DNA from: JAGPCK01 sp041675505
Lineage (GTDB): Bacteria; Bacteroidota; Bacteroidia; UKL13-3
DNA: 64,000 nt
Reading direction: 5' to 3'
NCBI GenBank assembly: GCA_041675505.1
Contig: JBAYTR010000009.1
Coordinates: forward strand, 141,310 to 205,309
Shown: piece after piece, positions 33,515-42,403 of the stretch
Numbering within the stretch: the first letter of the stretch is position 1
Layout of the letters: every line of letters begins with the position of its first letter
Position numbers and translations under genes: made by a program
Notes under the pieces: generated by a model
What the model was told of the DNA's origin: nothing
What the model saw: the letters and a program-made list of their open reading frames with translations, nothing else
Database searches by the model: none

Positions 33515-34056
33515 TATTGTATTCCGTATCCGGCCAGTAATTGTTTGTACTCAGGTTCATTTCTTCTGCGCAGTGATTCGGTTTTAACCAAATCCTGAAT
33601 GCGCATTACTCCGTCAATAATCTGTTCAGGGCGAGGCGGGCAGCCGGGTACATATACGTCAACCGGAATTACACGGTCAATACCTTGCAATACGCTGTAG
33701 GTATCAAATATACCACCGCTCGATGCACAGGCACCTACGGCAATTACCCAACGGGGTTCAGCCATTTGCAGGTAAACCTGACGCAGCACCGGGCCCATCT
33801 TTTTAGCAATGGTACCCATCACCATCAACAAATCAGCCTGACGGGGGGAGAAACTCAAACGCTCTGAACCGAAACGGGCCAAATCGTAGTTGGCTCCCAT
33901 AGTAGCCATAAACTCAATACCGCAGCAAGAGGTGGCAAAAGGTAAGGGCCATATAGAATTGGCACGGGCCAGTCCCACCACCTTATCCAGACTGGTTAAG
34001 GAAAAACCCGGTCCGTCTATACTTACAGGTGCTTCAGCTATTTTGATGTCTGACAT
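33514..34056 (-). CDS. nuoB: NADH-quinone oxidoreductase subunit B
   Basis: From ATG 34056 the protein has 180 residues. NuoB holds the terminal cluster N2. The tandem Cys ligands are in FATSCCGIEFMA, the others in VGACASSGGIFDTYS and VPGCPPRPEQIIDG. A longer frame from 34095 would run into nuoA and adds no family sequence. The gene lies 19 nt after nuoA. Confidence 0.97.
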   Translation of the reverse strand: MSDIKIAEAPVSIDGPGFSLTSLDKVVGLARANSIWPLPFATSCCGIEFMATMGANYDLARFGSERLSFSPRQADLLMVMGTIAKKMGPVLRQVYLQMAEPRWVIAVGACASSGGIFDTYSVLQGIDRVIPVDVYVPGCPPRPEQIIDGVMRIQDLVKTESLRRRNEPEYKQLLAGYGIQ

Positions 34057-34075
34057 AAATATTGTTCGTATTAGA

Positions 34076-34435
34076 TTACTCCCACTTAAGGGCACCTTTT
34101 TTAATTATGTAAATAAAGCCCAGTAAGAGCAGGCCCATAAATATAAGCATCGAGATAAATCCGTATGCACCGAACTCTTTAAAGTTTACTGCCCAGGGGT
34201 AAAGAAAAATTACTTCCACATCAAACAGCACAAACAAAATAGCTGTAACAAAATATTTGATGGAAAAGGGCAGGCGGGCATTCCCTTTAGATTCAATACC
34301 ACACTCAAATGTTTCGAGTTTATCTTCTGTTTTTCTTTTAGGGCCCAGCAGGTGCGTTACAAAAAGCGTAGTAACCACAAAACCCGCAGCAACCAAAAAC
34401 TGGATAAAGATTAATATGTAATCGGTGTTACTCAT
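34076..34435 (-). CDS. nuoA: NADH-quinone oxidoreductase subunit A
   Basis: From ATG 34435 the protein has 119 residues with three membrane helices. It carries the conserved loop ETFECGIESKGNARLPFSIKYFVTAILFVLFDVEVIFLYPW, whose Cys loop lies by the quinone channel. It is the first gene of the nuo set. TATTTTTG (reverse complement of 34457-34464) could serve as a -7 element about 22 nt upstream, though I see no well-spaced -33. Confidence 0.96.
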   Translation of the reverse strand: MSNTDYILIFIQFLVAAGFVVTTLFVTHLLGPKRKTEDKLETFECGIESKGNARLPFSIKYFVTAILFVLFDVEVIFLYPWAVNFKEFGAYGFISMLIFMGLLLLGFIYIIKKGALKWE

Positions 34436-34536
34436 AAATATATAGATGAAACGCAGCAAAAATAATTTAGTTTGTGAAAAATGCACGTCTATTCAAAGGA
34501 AATTACCAGAGTGTTGATAAAAGAAATAAAGGGCAT

Positions 34537-34568
34537 AAAAAAAGGAGGACCATTGTCCTCCTTTTTTT
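34537..34568 (-). terminator. Strong terminator after the OmpA-family gene
   Basis: AAAAAAAGGAGGAC (34537-34550) and GTCCTCCTTTTTTT (34555-34568) form a perfect 14-bp stem with a 4-nt loop. T-runs flank it on both strands. It lies 22 nt past the stop of the OmpA gene (minus strand) and shields nuoA from read-through. Confidence 0.92.
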
Positions 34569-34589
34569 GAAAAATATATGGGTTAATGA

Positions 34590-36140
34590 TTATTTAACCA
34601 CTTGTACTTCAACTCTTCTGTTTACCTGATGAATGGTTGGGCTCAGTAACTCAGCTTCACCTTTAGATTCAGTAATAATTCGGCTAGCTTTAATATCAAA
34701 GTGACGAACCATAAACTGTTTCACTATTTCAGCACGTTTTAATCCCAATTTGTAGTTGTAATCTTCAGAAGCAACCGCATCGGTGTGTCCGATTAACTTG
34801 ATGGAAGCATTAGGGTTGGCTTTCATGAACATGGCAATCTGGGCTAGGTTCTGAATGTATTTCTGAGATACTGCTGCATTATCCAAAGAGAAAAACACAG
34901 GAACTGAATTGCCTACGCTGGATGAAGAGTAAGAACCTGTAGCACGGTTAGCAGGAGCAGGTGCTTTGGTATTCATGTTTACTTTAGGATCTTTAGCATC
35001 TGGAATAACAGGCTGGTTAGTGAAAGCAAACTTGTCGTCTTTTACCTCTTCTGCATTTTTAGCTACAATTGTTTTACCCTGGAAGTTAACCATATTACCT
35101 AAAGGCGTGTTAGGTTCCAAATCTTTACTGTTTGGAATTCCATCCTGGTCATCGTCCAGTTCTTCACCCGTGGTAGCTACTTTGGCGTTTTTGTTAGAGA
35201 ACACTTCCTTATCCATTTCATCTACTACACCGTCTTTGTCGGTATCCACAACCTTACCTTTGGTGTCAACAGTGGCATTGGGAGGGGTGTTGTTGTCTTT
35301 GTCATAAAGATCTGCTACACCATCGCCATCTGTATCTTTGGTAAGTGAATCAATTTTGCTTTGCATAGCCAATAGCTGGTCATACAATACTTTGGTTGGC
35401 TCAGTACGGTCATACGGTTTAGCATTTTTGCTACCCATGTGATAAGTGAGACCTAAGGCAATCAACATGTATTTGTCGTTTTCGTTGTTGTTTACAACGG
35501 CATCTAATTTGTCTGAGTTCAGATTTCTGAGGTATAAATCAGCACCCAAATCAAAATCTTTATTGATGTGGTACTTAACACCCATTCCAAGGTTCATGAA
35601 ACTTTCAACCGTTCTTTTGTTAGGTCCGCCAAATTCTCCGTAACCATACGAGTAAATGGTTTCATTTACAAAAGGCCCGTTTAAATGTTTGAGTTTGGTC
35701 TTGAACTGACTAAGACCTCCGCCAATTGTAGCCAGGTAAGAGAATTTTGATTTCCTAACGGTACCTTGAGAGAGGAGATTGCGGATATTGATTACAGCAT
35801 TCAAGCTGAAATCCCAGATATCGGCATCAAAATATTGTGAGGTAGCTCTTTCAGTTCCTGATGCATTGCCTCTCATTATTTGGCCCTGAATGGCAAATGC
35901 AGGAGTAATAGACTTTGTCAACGCACCGTAGAAACCATATCTGCGCTCGTTGTTGTAAGATGATGCAGGATACCAGTCGTATTGCTTAACATCAGTTTTT
36001 GCCAACACCATACCACCACCCAACGTTACGCTCCACGTTTTGTAATTTTTACGGGAAAGCGGATCCGCGGTTTGTGCTTTTGATGCATTAACCGAAGCCA
36101 GAACAGTTGCAACGGTTATTATTAGTTTAAATTTGTTCAT
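34590..36140 (-). CDS. OmpA-family outer membrane protein with calcium-binding (TSP3) repeats
   Basis: The 516-residue protein has a signal peptide (LIITVATVLASVNASKAQ), then an N-terminal beta-barrel (about 30-260) with alternating aromatic strands. An Asp-rich linker of thrombospondin type 3 repeats follows (DTDGDGVADLYDKD, DTDKDGVVDEMDKE, DDDQDGIPNSKDLE; about 280-345). A C-terminal OmpA domain (about 405-515) contains IKLIGHTDAVASEDYNYKLGLKRAEIVKQFM, the peptidoglycan-binding motif. It probably ties the outer membrane to the wall. It is a single gene with its own terminator. Confidence 0.93.
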   Translation of the reverse strand: MNKFKLIITVATVLASVNASKAQTADPLSRKNYKTWSVTLGGGMVLAKTDVKQYDWYPASSYNNERRYGFYGALTKSITPAFAIQGQIMRGNASGTERATSQYFDADIWDFSLNAVINIRNLLSQGTVRKSKFSYLATIGGGLSQFKTKLKHLNGPFVNETIYSYGYGEFGGPNKRTVESFMNLGMGVKYHINKDFDLGADLYLRNLNSDKLDAVVNNNENDKYMLIALGLTYHMGSKNAKPYDRTEPTKVLYDQLLAMQSKIDSLTKDTDGDGVADLYDKDNNTPPNATVDTKGKVVDTDKDGVVDEMDKEVFSNKNAKVATTGEELDDDQDGIPNSKDLEPNTPLGNMVNFQGKTIVAKNAEEVKDDKFAFTNQPVIPDAKDPKVNMNTKAPAPANRATGSYSSSSVGNSVPVFFSLDNAAVSQKYIQNLAQIAMFMKANPNASIKLIGHTDAVASEDYNYKLGLKRAEIVKQFMVRHFDIKASRIITESKGEAELLSPTIHQVNRRVEVQVVK

Positions 36141-36270
36141 TTAGATTTGTGTCCTATTCGATGCAATTTTACGAAACATTTCTTAATAAAATGTGAAGTT
36201 TATGAACTAAAAAGTACACTATGTGAATAAGATGACTCAAAAATGAGACGTGTTGCGAAAAAAGTGAAGT

Positions 36271-37038
36271 CTATTTTGTTTTCGCCAATTGCCATAACTG
36301 CTCCATTTCCAGTAAGTTAATGTCAGTTATTTTTTTGCCTTTTTCACGGCATTGATCTTCGATAAATTGAAAACGCTGGATAAATTTTTGATTGGTTCTT
36401 TCCAGCGCGTCATCGGGATTGATGTTGAGGTGGCGGGAGAGGTTCACCAATGCAAACATTAAATCACCTAATTCTTCTTCTGTTTTGCTCAATTCCTGTT
36501 GTTCGGTTATGGTCTCTTTGAGTTCAGCCATTTCTTCGTCTACCTTGTCCCAAACCTGTTGCGTATTTGGCCAGTCAAAACCTACCTGAGCTGCTTTGTC
36601 CTGGATGCGTAAAGCCTTGATAACTGAGGGTAAAGAGGAGGGAACACCACCCAAAACCGATTTGTTTCCCTCTTTCAGTTTGAGCTTTTCCCAGTTTTGT
36701 TTTACTTCTTCTTCATCGGCCACTTTTACATCTCCGTAAATGTGCGGATGCCTTGATATAAGTTTTTCACACAGGGAGTGAATCACATCGGCTATGTCGA
36801 ATGCGTTGGTTTCAGAAGCTATGCGGGCATAAAACACAATGTGCAGCAATACATCGCCCAGTTCTTTTTTTACCTCGGGTAAGTCGTTTTTAAAGATGGC
36901 ATCGGTAAGTTCATACGTTTCTTCAATGGTGAGGTGGCGCAAACTTTGCATGGTTTGTTTTTTGTCCCACGGGCACTGCTCCCGTAATTCATCCATGATG
37001 GTAAGTAAGCGACCGAATGCTTCCAGCTTTTTGTCCAT
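36271..37038 (-). CDS. mazG: Nucleoside triphosphate pyrophosphohydrolase MazG
   Basis: MazG hydrolyses (d)NTPs to monophosphates and PPi. The 255-residue protein has two MazG domains. The first starts LREQCPWDKKQTMQSLRHLTIEETYELTDAI, with LPEVKKELGDVLLHIVFYARIA. The second has DKVDEEMAELKETI...KTEEELGDLMFALVNLSRHL. Each has the ExxE...ExxD metal-binding set. Its start overlaps the LytTR regulator stop by one base (TAATG), so it is co-transcribed with the two-component pair. Confidence 0.96.
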   Translation of the reverse strand: MDKKLEAFGRLLTIMDELREQCPWDKKQTMQSLRHLTIEETYELTDAIFKNDLPEVKKELGDVLLHIVFYARIASETNAFDIADVIHSLCEKLISRHPHIYGDVKVADEEEVKQNWEKLKLKEGNKSVLGGVPSSLPSVIKALRIQDKAAQVGFDWPNTQQVWDKVDEEMAELKETITEQQELSKTEEELGDLMFALVNLSRHLNINPDDALERTNQKFIQRFQFIEDQCREKGKKITDINLLEMEQLWQLAKTK

Positions 37039-37748
37039 TAACCCAGTAAATTATTTTGTTGAATGATTTTGAAAAATTCATCCCTGAAGTTTTTGCCTAT
37101 GGGGATTTCTTCATTATTTATAAATATCACGTTACCAGATATGGAACTTATTTTATCTAAAGCTATAATATATGACCTATGGATGCGCATAAATTTATCA
37201 CCTGATAATTTTTCTTCTAGATTTTTCATGGTCTGGAGCGTGATGATTCTTTTCTCCGGAGTATGTACTTTTACATAATCGGCCAAAGCTTCGATGTACA
37301 GAATATCGCTAAAATTTACCTTGATGTACTTTTGCTCTGATTTGATAAAGATGTAATCGAGTCCGTCTTTACCGGTATCTCCTTTTTTGTAGTTCATCAG
37401 CTCCCTTGCCTTGTTTACTGATTTTACAAAGCGCTCAAAGGCAATGGGTTTAAGCAGGTAATCTACAATGTCGAGTTCGTAACCCTGCAACGCATACTCC
37501 GGATGCGCTGTGGTAAAAATGGTAAGTGGCTTGTTGGGTAATGATTTTAACAAGTCTAACCCGTTAAACTCCGGCATCTCAATATCAGAAAACATCAAAT
37601 CTACCGACTGTTGCTGCAAAGTTTGCAGGGCCTGCATGGCATTGTCACAACGGGCCACCAATTCCAGATCGGGCATTCTTTTGATGAAGTTTTCCAGCAC
37701 ATCCAATGCCAGTGGCTCATCATCCACAATGATACATTTCATTTTCAT
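37038..37748 (-). CDS. LytTR-family response regulator
   Basis: The 236-residue protein has a receiver domain (residues 1-120) with the acidic pair DDE at 9-11, the phosphoacceptor D55 in LMFSDIEMPEF and the late Lys in YLLKPIAFERF. A C-terminal LytTR DNA-binding domain (about 135-236) contains YIEALADYVKVHTPEKRIITLQTMKNLEEKL and FMRIHRSYIIAL. It overlaps the histidine kinase gene upstream by 4 nt (ATGA), which makes the pair its cognate system. Target genes are unknown. Confidence 0.95.
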   Translation of the reverse strand: MKMKCIIVDDEPLALDVLENFIKRMPDLELVARCDNAMQALQTLQQQSVDLMFSDIEMPEFNGLDLLKSLPNKPLTIFTTAHPEYALQGYELDIVDYLLKPIAFERFVKSVNKARELMNYKKGDTGKDGLDYIFIKSEQKYIKVNFSDILYIEALADYVKVHTPEKRIITLQTMKNLEEKLSGDKFMRIHRSYIIALDKISSISGNVIFINNEEIPIGKNFRDEFFKIIQQNNLLG

Positions 37749-38770
37749 AGGCTTAATTTCAGGTTGATATGGTATTCGTCAGTTAATTCATTTACAGTAA
37801 GTTGGTGTGCGTTTGGATACAGCAATTCCAAGCGTCTTTTTACGTTTTCCAAACCAATGCCTCCGGGGCCTTTGGGTCCTTTTTTATCTTCAGCGGGTTT
37901 TGAGTTGCGTACCTCAAAAGTAAGTTCATTGTCCTTAACATCCATGTTAATTTTCACCCACACCTGCTGCATTTGTGAACCCACTCCATGCTTAAAGCTG
38001 TTTTCCAGAAAGGTGATAAGCAACATGGGTTCAATGTGGAGGTTCTCCATACGGCCGCTGGTCTCAAAACTCACTTCGGCTCTGTTGCCAAAACGTATGC
38101 GTTGCAGCTCAATATAGTTGTTCAGGTATTCCACTTCCCGTTCCAGGGGTATTTTTTTGTCTCCGGCTTCGTACAAAATGTGCCGCAGAAACTCGGAAAG
38201 CCTCAGCACCACATCAGGCGTTTGCTCTGATTTTTGCAAGGCCAGCGAGTAAATGTTGTTGAGCACATTAAACAAAAAGTGTGGCTGTATCTGCGATTTA
38301 AGGAACTTTAACTCGGTTTCTACCTGTTGTTTTTCCAGTTGAACCGTGAGCTGCTGCTGCCTGAACCAGTAAATCATAATCTTTACCACCATGGTGCCGG
38401 TAACGGTAAAAGCAATACCCACTATCAGTCCCGAGAAGGTTTCAAGCATCAGGTTCTCGGTATCGGGTTCCATCCACAGGATAAGTTTGAGTAAGGCAAA
38501 AGCGGTTAAAAACAGCGTGCAAAAAAGCATGATGAAGTACAGCACATACCTTTTGTGATACAATAACCTCGGGATAAGAAAGTAGAAGTTAAAATATACC
38601 GCTGTCGCATGAAATGCGTTTACAATCAGTGCGTTAATTAAGGCTTTGCCGGTGCCGTCATACCGCTGGTAAATGATGGTTTGAAACACTACATACAGTG
38701 TCCAGAACAGTATGTGTTGCAAGCGGTATTTGAAAAACTGCTGAATAAAGCGGTTGGGAGCAGGGTTCAT
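37745..38770 (-). CDS. LytS-type sensor histidine kinase
   Basis: From ATG 38770 the protein has 341 residues. Four membrane helices (about 15-135) precede a His_kinase domain with FLKSQIQPHFLFNVLNNIYSLA (phospho-His), ITFLENSFKHGVGSQ (N box) and KGPGGIGLENVKRRLELLYP (G box). This is the LytS/YehU class that signals to LytTR regulators. The longer frame from 38857 is rejected because its ATG lies inside the terminator stem of the upstream helicase gene. It is the first gene of the kinase/regulator/mazG operon. Confidence 0.93.
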   Translation of the reverse strand: MNPAPNRFIQQFFKYRLQHILFWTLYVVFQTIIYQRYDGTGKALINALIVNAFHATAVYFNFYFLIPRLLYHKRYVLYFIMLFCTLFLTAFALLKLILWMEPDTENLMLETFSGLIVGIAFTVTGTMVVKIMIYWFRQQQLTVQLEKQQVETELKFLKSQIQPHFLFNVLNNIYSLALQKSEQTPDVVLRLSEFLRHILYEAGDKKIPLEREVEYLNNYIELQRIRFGNRAEVSFETSGRMENLHIEPMLLITFLENSFKHGVGSQMQQVWVKINMDVKDNELTFEVRNSKPAEDKKGPKGPGGIGLENVKRRLELLYPNAHQLTVNELTDEYHINLKLSL

Positions 38771-38841
38771 GTCAGTCCAAAAATGCACAGAAATTCTGAG
38801 CCCTCCATTACTTTTTTTCAGGAGGTTGTTTAAAAACGACA

Positions 38842-38875
38842 AAAGCGGAGTATTCATCTTTGAACACTCCGCTTT
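38842..38875 (-). terminator. Terminator after the DEAD-box helicase gene
   Basis: AAAGCGGAGT (38842-38851) pairs perfectly with ACTCCGCTTT (38866-38875), and further pairing in the loop (TTC with GAA) extends the stem. It lies 22 nt past the helicase stop. The T-run on the minus strand is short and interrupted, so termination may be partial. Confidence 0.7.
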
Positions 38876-38896
38876 GGAAGAATATTGAGTTATAGG

Positions 38897-40234
38897 TTAA
38901 ACGCCTACTTTTTTGAAGTTGGAAATGTGGGGTGCGGCTGAGCTGCTCTTGGGTTTATTTCCCCAGCGGCTTTTAGGGCGGCTGTTTCCACCGGTTGCTG
39001 AACCACCGCGACTGTTGCTGTTGTTACCACCACCGCTTCTGCGTTGTCCGCTGTTGGATGAACGTGGTTGCGGAGCAGGCTCTACATACGAGCTGATAGG
39101 GTAATTGTGTTCTTCTACCACTGGGATGGTTTTGCGTATGAGTTTCTGAATATCGCGCAGGTATTCTTTTTCCTCATGGTCGCAAAACGAAATGGCTATA
39201 CCGCTGGCTCCGGCACGTGCCGTACGGCCAATGCGGTGAACGTATGACTCCGGCTCATTGGGTAAATCGTAGTTAAATACGTGACCCAGCGAATCCACAT
39301 CAATACCGCGGGCTGCAATATCAGTAGCAACCAGTATTCTGAGTTTACCGTCTTTAAAACTGTTTAACGCAGCCTGACGCGCATTCTGAGATTTGTTACC
39401 GTGAATGGCGGCTGTTTTAATGCCTTTTTTGTGCAGGTCGTAAGCCAGTTTATCTGCTCCGTGTTTGGTGCGGGTAAATACCAGAGCGGTTTTAATGTTC
39501 TCGTCTTTTAAGATATCAGACAGCAAAAGACGTTTGTCTTTTTTGCCTACAAAGTACACATACTGCTCAATTCGGTCGGCTGTTGAGGATGGAGGTGTTA
39601 CTTCTACTTTTGACGGGTTGGTTAAAATGGTATCGGCTAAGCGAACAATTTCTGTTGGCATGGTAGCCGAGAAAAACAACGATTGTCTTTTGGCGGGTAA
39701 TTTGGCAATTACCTTTTTTACATCGTTTACAAAGCCCATGTCGAGCATACGATCGGCCTCGTCCAACACAAAGAATTCAATGTTTCTGAGGTTGATATGC
39801 CCCTGGTTCATCAAATCGAGCAAGCGGCCCGGGGTGGCTACCAGAATATCAATGCCGTTTCTCAACGCTTGTGTTTGGCTGTGTTGCGACACACCTCCGA
39901 AAACGGTAAGGTACCTGAGGTTAAGGTTGCGGCCGTAAGCTTTAAAGCTCTCTTCAATCTGAATGGCCAGTTCGCGGGTTGGGGTAAGCACCAGTGCTTT
40001 GATGTGGCGGTTGCCACGGTCTTTGCTCTGGCTCATGCTCTGAGTCATTAATTGCAGAATAGGAATGGCAAATGCAGCCGTTTTACCGGTGCCTGTTTGC
40101 GCACAGCCCAGCACGTCTTTTCCTTCTAATAATAAAGGAATGGTTTGCGCCTGAATGGGGGTTGGGGTGGTGTAACCTTCTGTTTGAAGGGCATCAAGAA
40201 TTGGTTTGATTAAGTTTAACTGATCAAAAGTCAT
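38897..40234 (-). CDS. DEAD-box RNA helicase (RhlE type)
   Basis: The 445-residue protein has the full helicase core: Q motif FDQLNLIKPILDALQTEGYTTPTPIQAQTIP, Walker A AQTGTGKTAAF, PTRELAIQ, DEAD at about 150, SAT in FSATMPTEI, then VFTRTKHGADKLAYDL, DIAARGIDVDSLGHVFNYDLP and HRIGRTARAG. The tail of about 70 residues is rich in Ser, Gly, Asn and Arg and would bind RNA. Such enzymes remodel RNA in ribosome assembly and cold adaptation. A -7 element far upstream (40403-40410) implies a leader of about 160 nt. Confidence 0.95.
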   Translation of the reverse strand: MTFDQLNLIKPILDALQTEGYTTPTPIQAQTIPLLLEGKDVLGCAQTGTGKTAAFAIPILQLMTQSMSQSKDRGNRHIKALVLTPTRELAIQIEESFKAYGRNLNLRYLTVFGGVSQHSQTQALRNGIDILVATPGRLLDLMNQGHINLRNIEFFVLDEADRMLDMGFVNDVKKVIAKLPAKRQSLFFSATMPTEIVRLADTILTNPSKVEVTPPSSTADRIEQYVYFVGKKDKRLLLSDILKDENIKTALVFTRTKHGADKLAYDLHKKGIKTAAIHGNKSQNARQAALNSFKDGKLRILVATDIAARGIDVDSLGHVFNYDLPNEPESYVHRIGRTARAGASGIAISFCDHEEKEYLRDIQKLIRKTIPVVEEHNYPISSYVEPAPQPRSSNSGQRRSGGGNNSNSRGGSATGGNSRPKSRWGNKPKSSSAAPHISNFKKVGV

Positions 40235-40402
40235 TTAATAAAGTTTTGTGCAGCCACACGTATATATAGTTGTAACGGGGGATGCGTGAATAAATAATAA
40301 AAATTTGTGCTATTTTAAACCGAGCAGAAGAATGAATTAACGGACTGCTGCACTGATTGTGCCTCTCGGTTGTTGTACTAACGGTTGGCACCTTAGCTGG
40401 CA

Positions 40403-40410
40403 CAAAGGTA
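40403..40410 (-). promoter_or_regulatory. Predicted -7 element of the RNA helicase gene
   Basis: The minus strand reads TACCTTTGTGCC here, a typical Bacteroidota -7 element (TAnnTTTG). No TTG is seen at the expected -33 distance. Transcription from it would start near 40397, about 160 nt before the helicase ATG. Confidence 0.5.
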
Positions 40411-40520
40411 AGGCCAATAGTTGAGAATACCTAATGTGGTTGTTGGTGAGTGGTTAGCGGTGATGGGTGAGCGGTTATTGGATACTCGTTATTGGTTGGT
40501 GCGCGTAGTAAGTCTTGTGT

Positions 40521-40540
40521 TGTCAGTTGCTACAACTGAC
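40521..40540. repeat. 18-bp palindromic repeat, left copy of accessory insert
   Basis: TGTCAGTTGCTACAACTG (40521-40538) is identical to 42382-42399. GTCAGTTG pairs with CAACTGAC around a 3-nt loop. The two copies bracket the pair of AT-rich genes at 40551-42346. Confidence 0.8.
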
Positions 40541-40550
40541 GGGGGTGAAG

Positions 40551-41816
40551 CTATTTTTCACTTGAAAATGGAGTAGCACCGGTAGTTTTTCTGAGATAAA
40601 TTAAACCATCAAAATTGTTACCGATGCTTCCTTTGCGGTAACTATTGTAAGATTTATATTTATTTGACCTTACGTCAAAATATAAGGTAACGCTTCGTAT
40701 CAAATATTCTTTGTTGTTAAATCCGCAGTCAGAGGTTTTTGACATATCGAGAAAATAGTTGTCACTGCTACATTGATCGAGTTGGGAGTTAATGGATTTT
40801 TTTTGAGTGTCTTTTGGAATGTTTATGTAGTCAATTCCTTTTTTAATTTTGTTGTAAAACCCCAGAGAACCTTCTCCAGTGAAGAAACCTATTGCATAAT
40901 AGCGCTTACCAAAATTCTCTGAGAGGTAGCTGCCCATAGTCCTTATTTTGTAATACGACTTATCTTTAGTTATATGTTCATTGTGTGCCCACACAATTAT
41001 TTTCTTTTTGTGAGTTTCGTATAGCCAAGAGATGTTCGATGCCATAGATTTATCTCTTAATAATAGTCTTTCTTTTCCTTCCTGGGCAAGTTTGAAAGAC
41101 AAATATTGCTCAAACACGTTGATTAATTGAGTGTAGTATTCGATTTGCCTCGAAGGGTAATTTGATAACGGAATTCGTTTTAATTCGTCAATAAGTGTTG
41201 ATGATTTTGCCTTATTGATTTCCTGACTGATTAACTGTGGGTTGCTTATCTTATTAAAATACTCCTGCGATTGCTCTGTTAGATTTTCCTTTTTAAGAAT
41301 ACCCTCCTTTAATTCAGAAACTAAATTGGAACTAAACTGCATGTCAAAGCCATAGAAAAAGACTTGGTTGCTTTTGTCTTGTTGGGAATTAAATTCTTTC
41401 AGCCATTCAATCAGTTCAACCATTTCGGTAGTCATCCATGCAGCAATGCCCATTTTATTAATGACCTCTGAGATTTTTCCTTTACCCTGAGTTATATATT
41501 CATTCACAGCTGATGTTCCTGAAAAATCTGCTTCTATTGAGATGATTTTGTAATCCAGATTGGTGACACAGTATTTTATTATTTCGTTTTTAGTGAGAAA
41601 AAACTCTTTTGTTGCGTGTGTTTCTTCTCCTAAGGATAAGATGGTATTCTTTTCAAGGATAGTATCAAGAAAGCTGAAATTGCTCTGATTTACAGGTGAA
41701 GAAATTGGTATTAAGGTTTTATTAAGAACCCCGACAATATTATTTTGGGAATAGACAAACGTACTTTTAATTATAAAAAGAATTAAACCAGCAAGTTTTA
41801 GAATGAAGTTTGTCAT
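40551..41816 (-). CDS. Exported erythromycin-esterase-like protein
   Basis: From ATG 41816 the protein has 421 residues and begins with a signal peptide (FILKLAGLILFIIKSTFVYSQ). The rest matches the erythromycin esterase (EreA/B-like, DUF-type) fold: ILSLGEETHATKEFF with the active-site Glu and His, IISIEADFSGTSAVNEYI, IAAWMTTEMVELIEWLKEFN, FYGFDMQF, and IIVWAHNEHITKD near residue 285. Most chromosomal members have unknown substrates, so macrolide resistance should not be assumed. The gene is AT-rich, starts 50 nt after the hypothetical protein gene upstream, and lies inside the repeat-bounded insert. A longer frame from 41906 would overlap that gene. Confidence 0.85.
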   Translation of the reverse strand: MTNFILKLAGLILFIIKSTFVYSQNNIVGVLNKTLIPISSPVNQSNFSFLDTILEKNTILSLGEETHATKEFFLTKNEIIKYCVTNLDYKIISIEADFSGTSAVNEYITQGKGKISEVINKMGIAAWMTTEMVELIEWLKEFNSQQDKSNQVFFYGFDMQFSSNLVSELKEGILKKENLTEQSQEYFNKISNPQLISQEINKAKSSTLIDELKRIPLSNYPSRQIEYYTQLINVFEQYLSFKLAQEGKERLLLRDKSMASNISWLYETHKKKIIVWAHNEHITKDKSYYKIRTMGSYLSENFGKRYYAIGFFTGEGSLGFYNKIKKGIDYINIPKDTQKKSINSQLDQCSSDNYFLDMSKTSDCGFNNKEYLIRSVTLYFDVRSNKYKSYNSYRKGSIGNNFDGLIYLRKTTGATPFSSEK

Positions 41817-41866
41817 TTTATGATTTGCTGTATGTAACTTACCTGACGGGTTTATCTGGTATATTT

Positions 41867-42346
41867 TCACCTTCTCGGCTTGTAGTTTGCAGCGCAAACT
41901 GCCCATGAATCAAAAATAAAATAACATCCGCTTGTAACTTCGTACTTATCTTTATCCCACTTGCAATAATTATCATAAAACTGCTGAAAAGGGGGCTTGA
42001 AGAAAATAATAGAAATATCTTCTGCTCTATTAATTTCCTCTGCTTTTAATGCAGTAATTAAAAATGAATTCTTTTTAAAGAAAATCTTAATCTCAATACT
42101 GCCAGAATCTTTCAATAAAACAATAGGGATATTAAGGCTATCATTCTTTACTTTAATCTTAGCTTTGTGTTTAGCGGTTCTAATCTTGAAGCTAACTGAA
42201 CCTGAAATTCGTTTCATATTCACTGTGTCATCATGAATTTCATAGATTTCACAGCTTATGGATTTAAAATCACTTTTCTTTTGCGAGTAAACAAAACTTG
42301 TTAAACAACAGAAGAATAGAGACAAGACAATAGGCAGTTTTATCAT
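41867..42346 (-). CDS. Hypothetical exported protein
   Basis: The 159-residue protein has a signal peptide (LPIVLSLFFCCLTSFVYSQ). The mature part is rich in Lys and beta-prone (SVSFKIRTAKHKAKIKVKNDSLNIPIVLL, SIEIKIFFKKNSFLITALKAEEI). It ends with a Cys/Trp-containing segment YCKWDKDKYEVTSGCYFIFDSW. I recognise no family. It is AT-rich like the esterase-like gene after it and probably forms a two-gene unit with it, flanked by the 18-bp palindromic repeat. Confidence 0.7.
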   Translation of the reverse strand: MIKLPIVLSLFFCCLTSFVYSQKKSDFKSISCEIYEIHDDTVNMKRISGSVSFKIRTAKHKAKIKVKNDSLNIPIVLLKDSGSIEIKIFFKKNSFLITALKAEEINRAEDISIIFFKPPFQQFYDNYCKWDKDKYEVTSGCYFIFDSWAVCAANYKPRR

Positions 42347-42381
42347 TATGTGTAATTTTTTTGTGTTGTCAGTTTTTGTGC

Positions 42382-42399
42382 TGTCAGTTGCTACAACTG
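42382..42399. repeat. 18-bp palindromic repeat, right copy of accessory insert
   Basis: TGTCAGTTGCTACAACTG is identical to 40521-40538. It begins 4 nt past the stop of the crotonase gene (minus strand). A second partial copy, TGTGTTGTCAGTT, lies at 42363-42375 and matches the bases before the left copy. Confidence 0.8.
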
Positions 42400-42403
42400 C
42401 ATG

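Larger units (their letters stand above)
40235..40550. other. 316-nt non-coding gap with helicase leader
   Basis: No gene is seen. From the right, it holds the palindromic repeat at 40521-40540, a low-complexity GGTGAGTGGTTAG-like stretch, the predicted helicase -7 element at 40403-40410 and the likely helicase leader (about 40235-40398). Confidence 0.6.

Noticed and set aside
38771..38857. 29-residue extension of the histidine kinase
   Set aside because: Its ATG lies within the stem of the helicase terminator, and the segment has no family features. ATG 38770 is preferred.
40551..41816. Macrolide resistance gene
   Set aside because: The protein resembles erythromycin esterases in fold and active-site motifs, but most such chromosomal proteins have other, unknown substrates. 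Resistance cannot be claimed from sequence.
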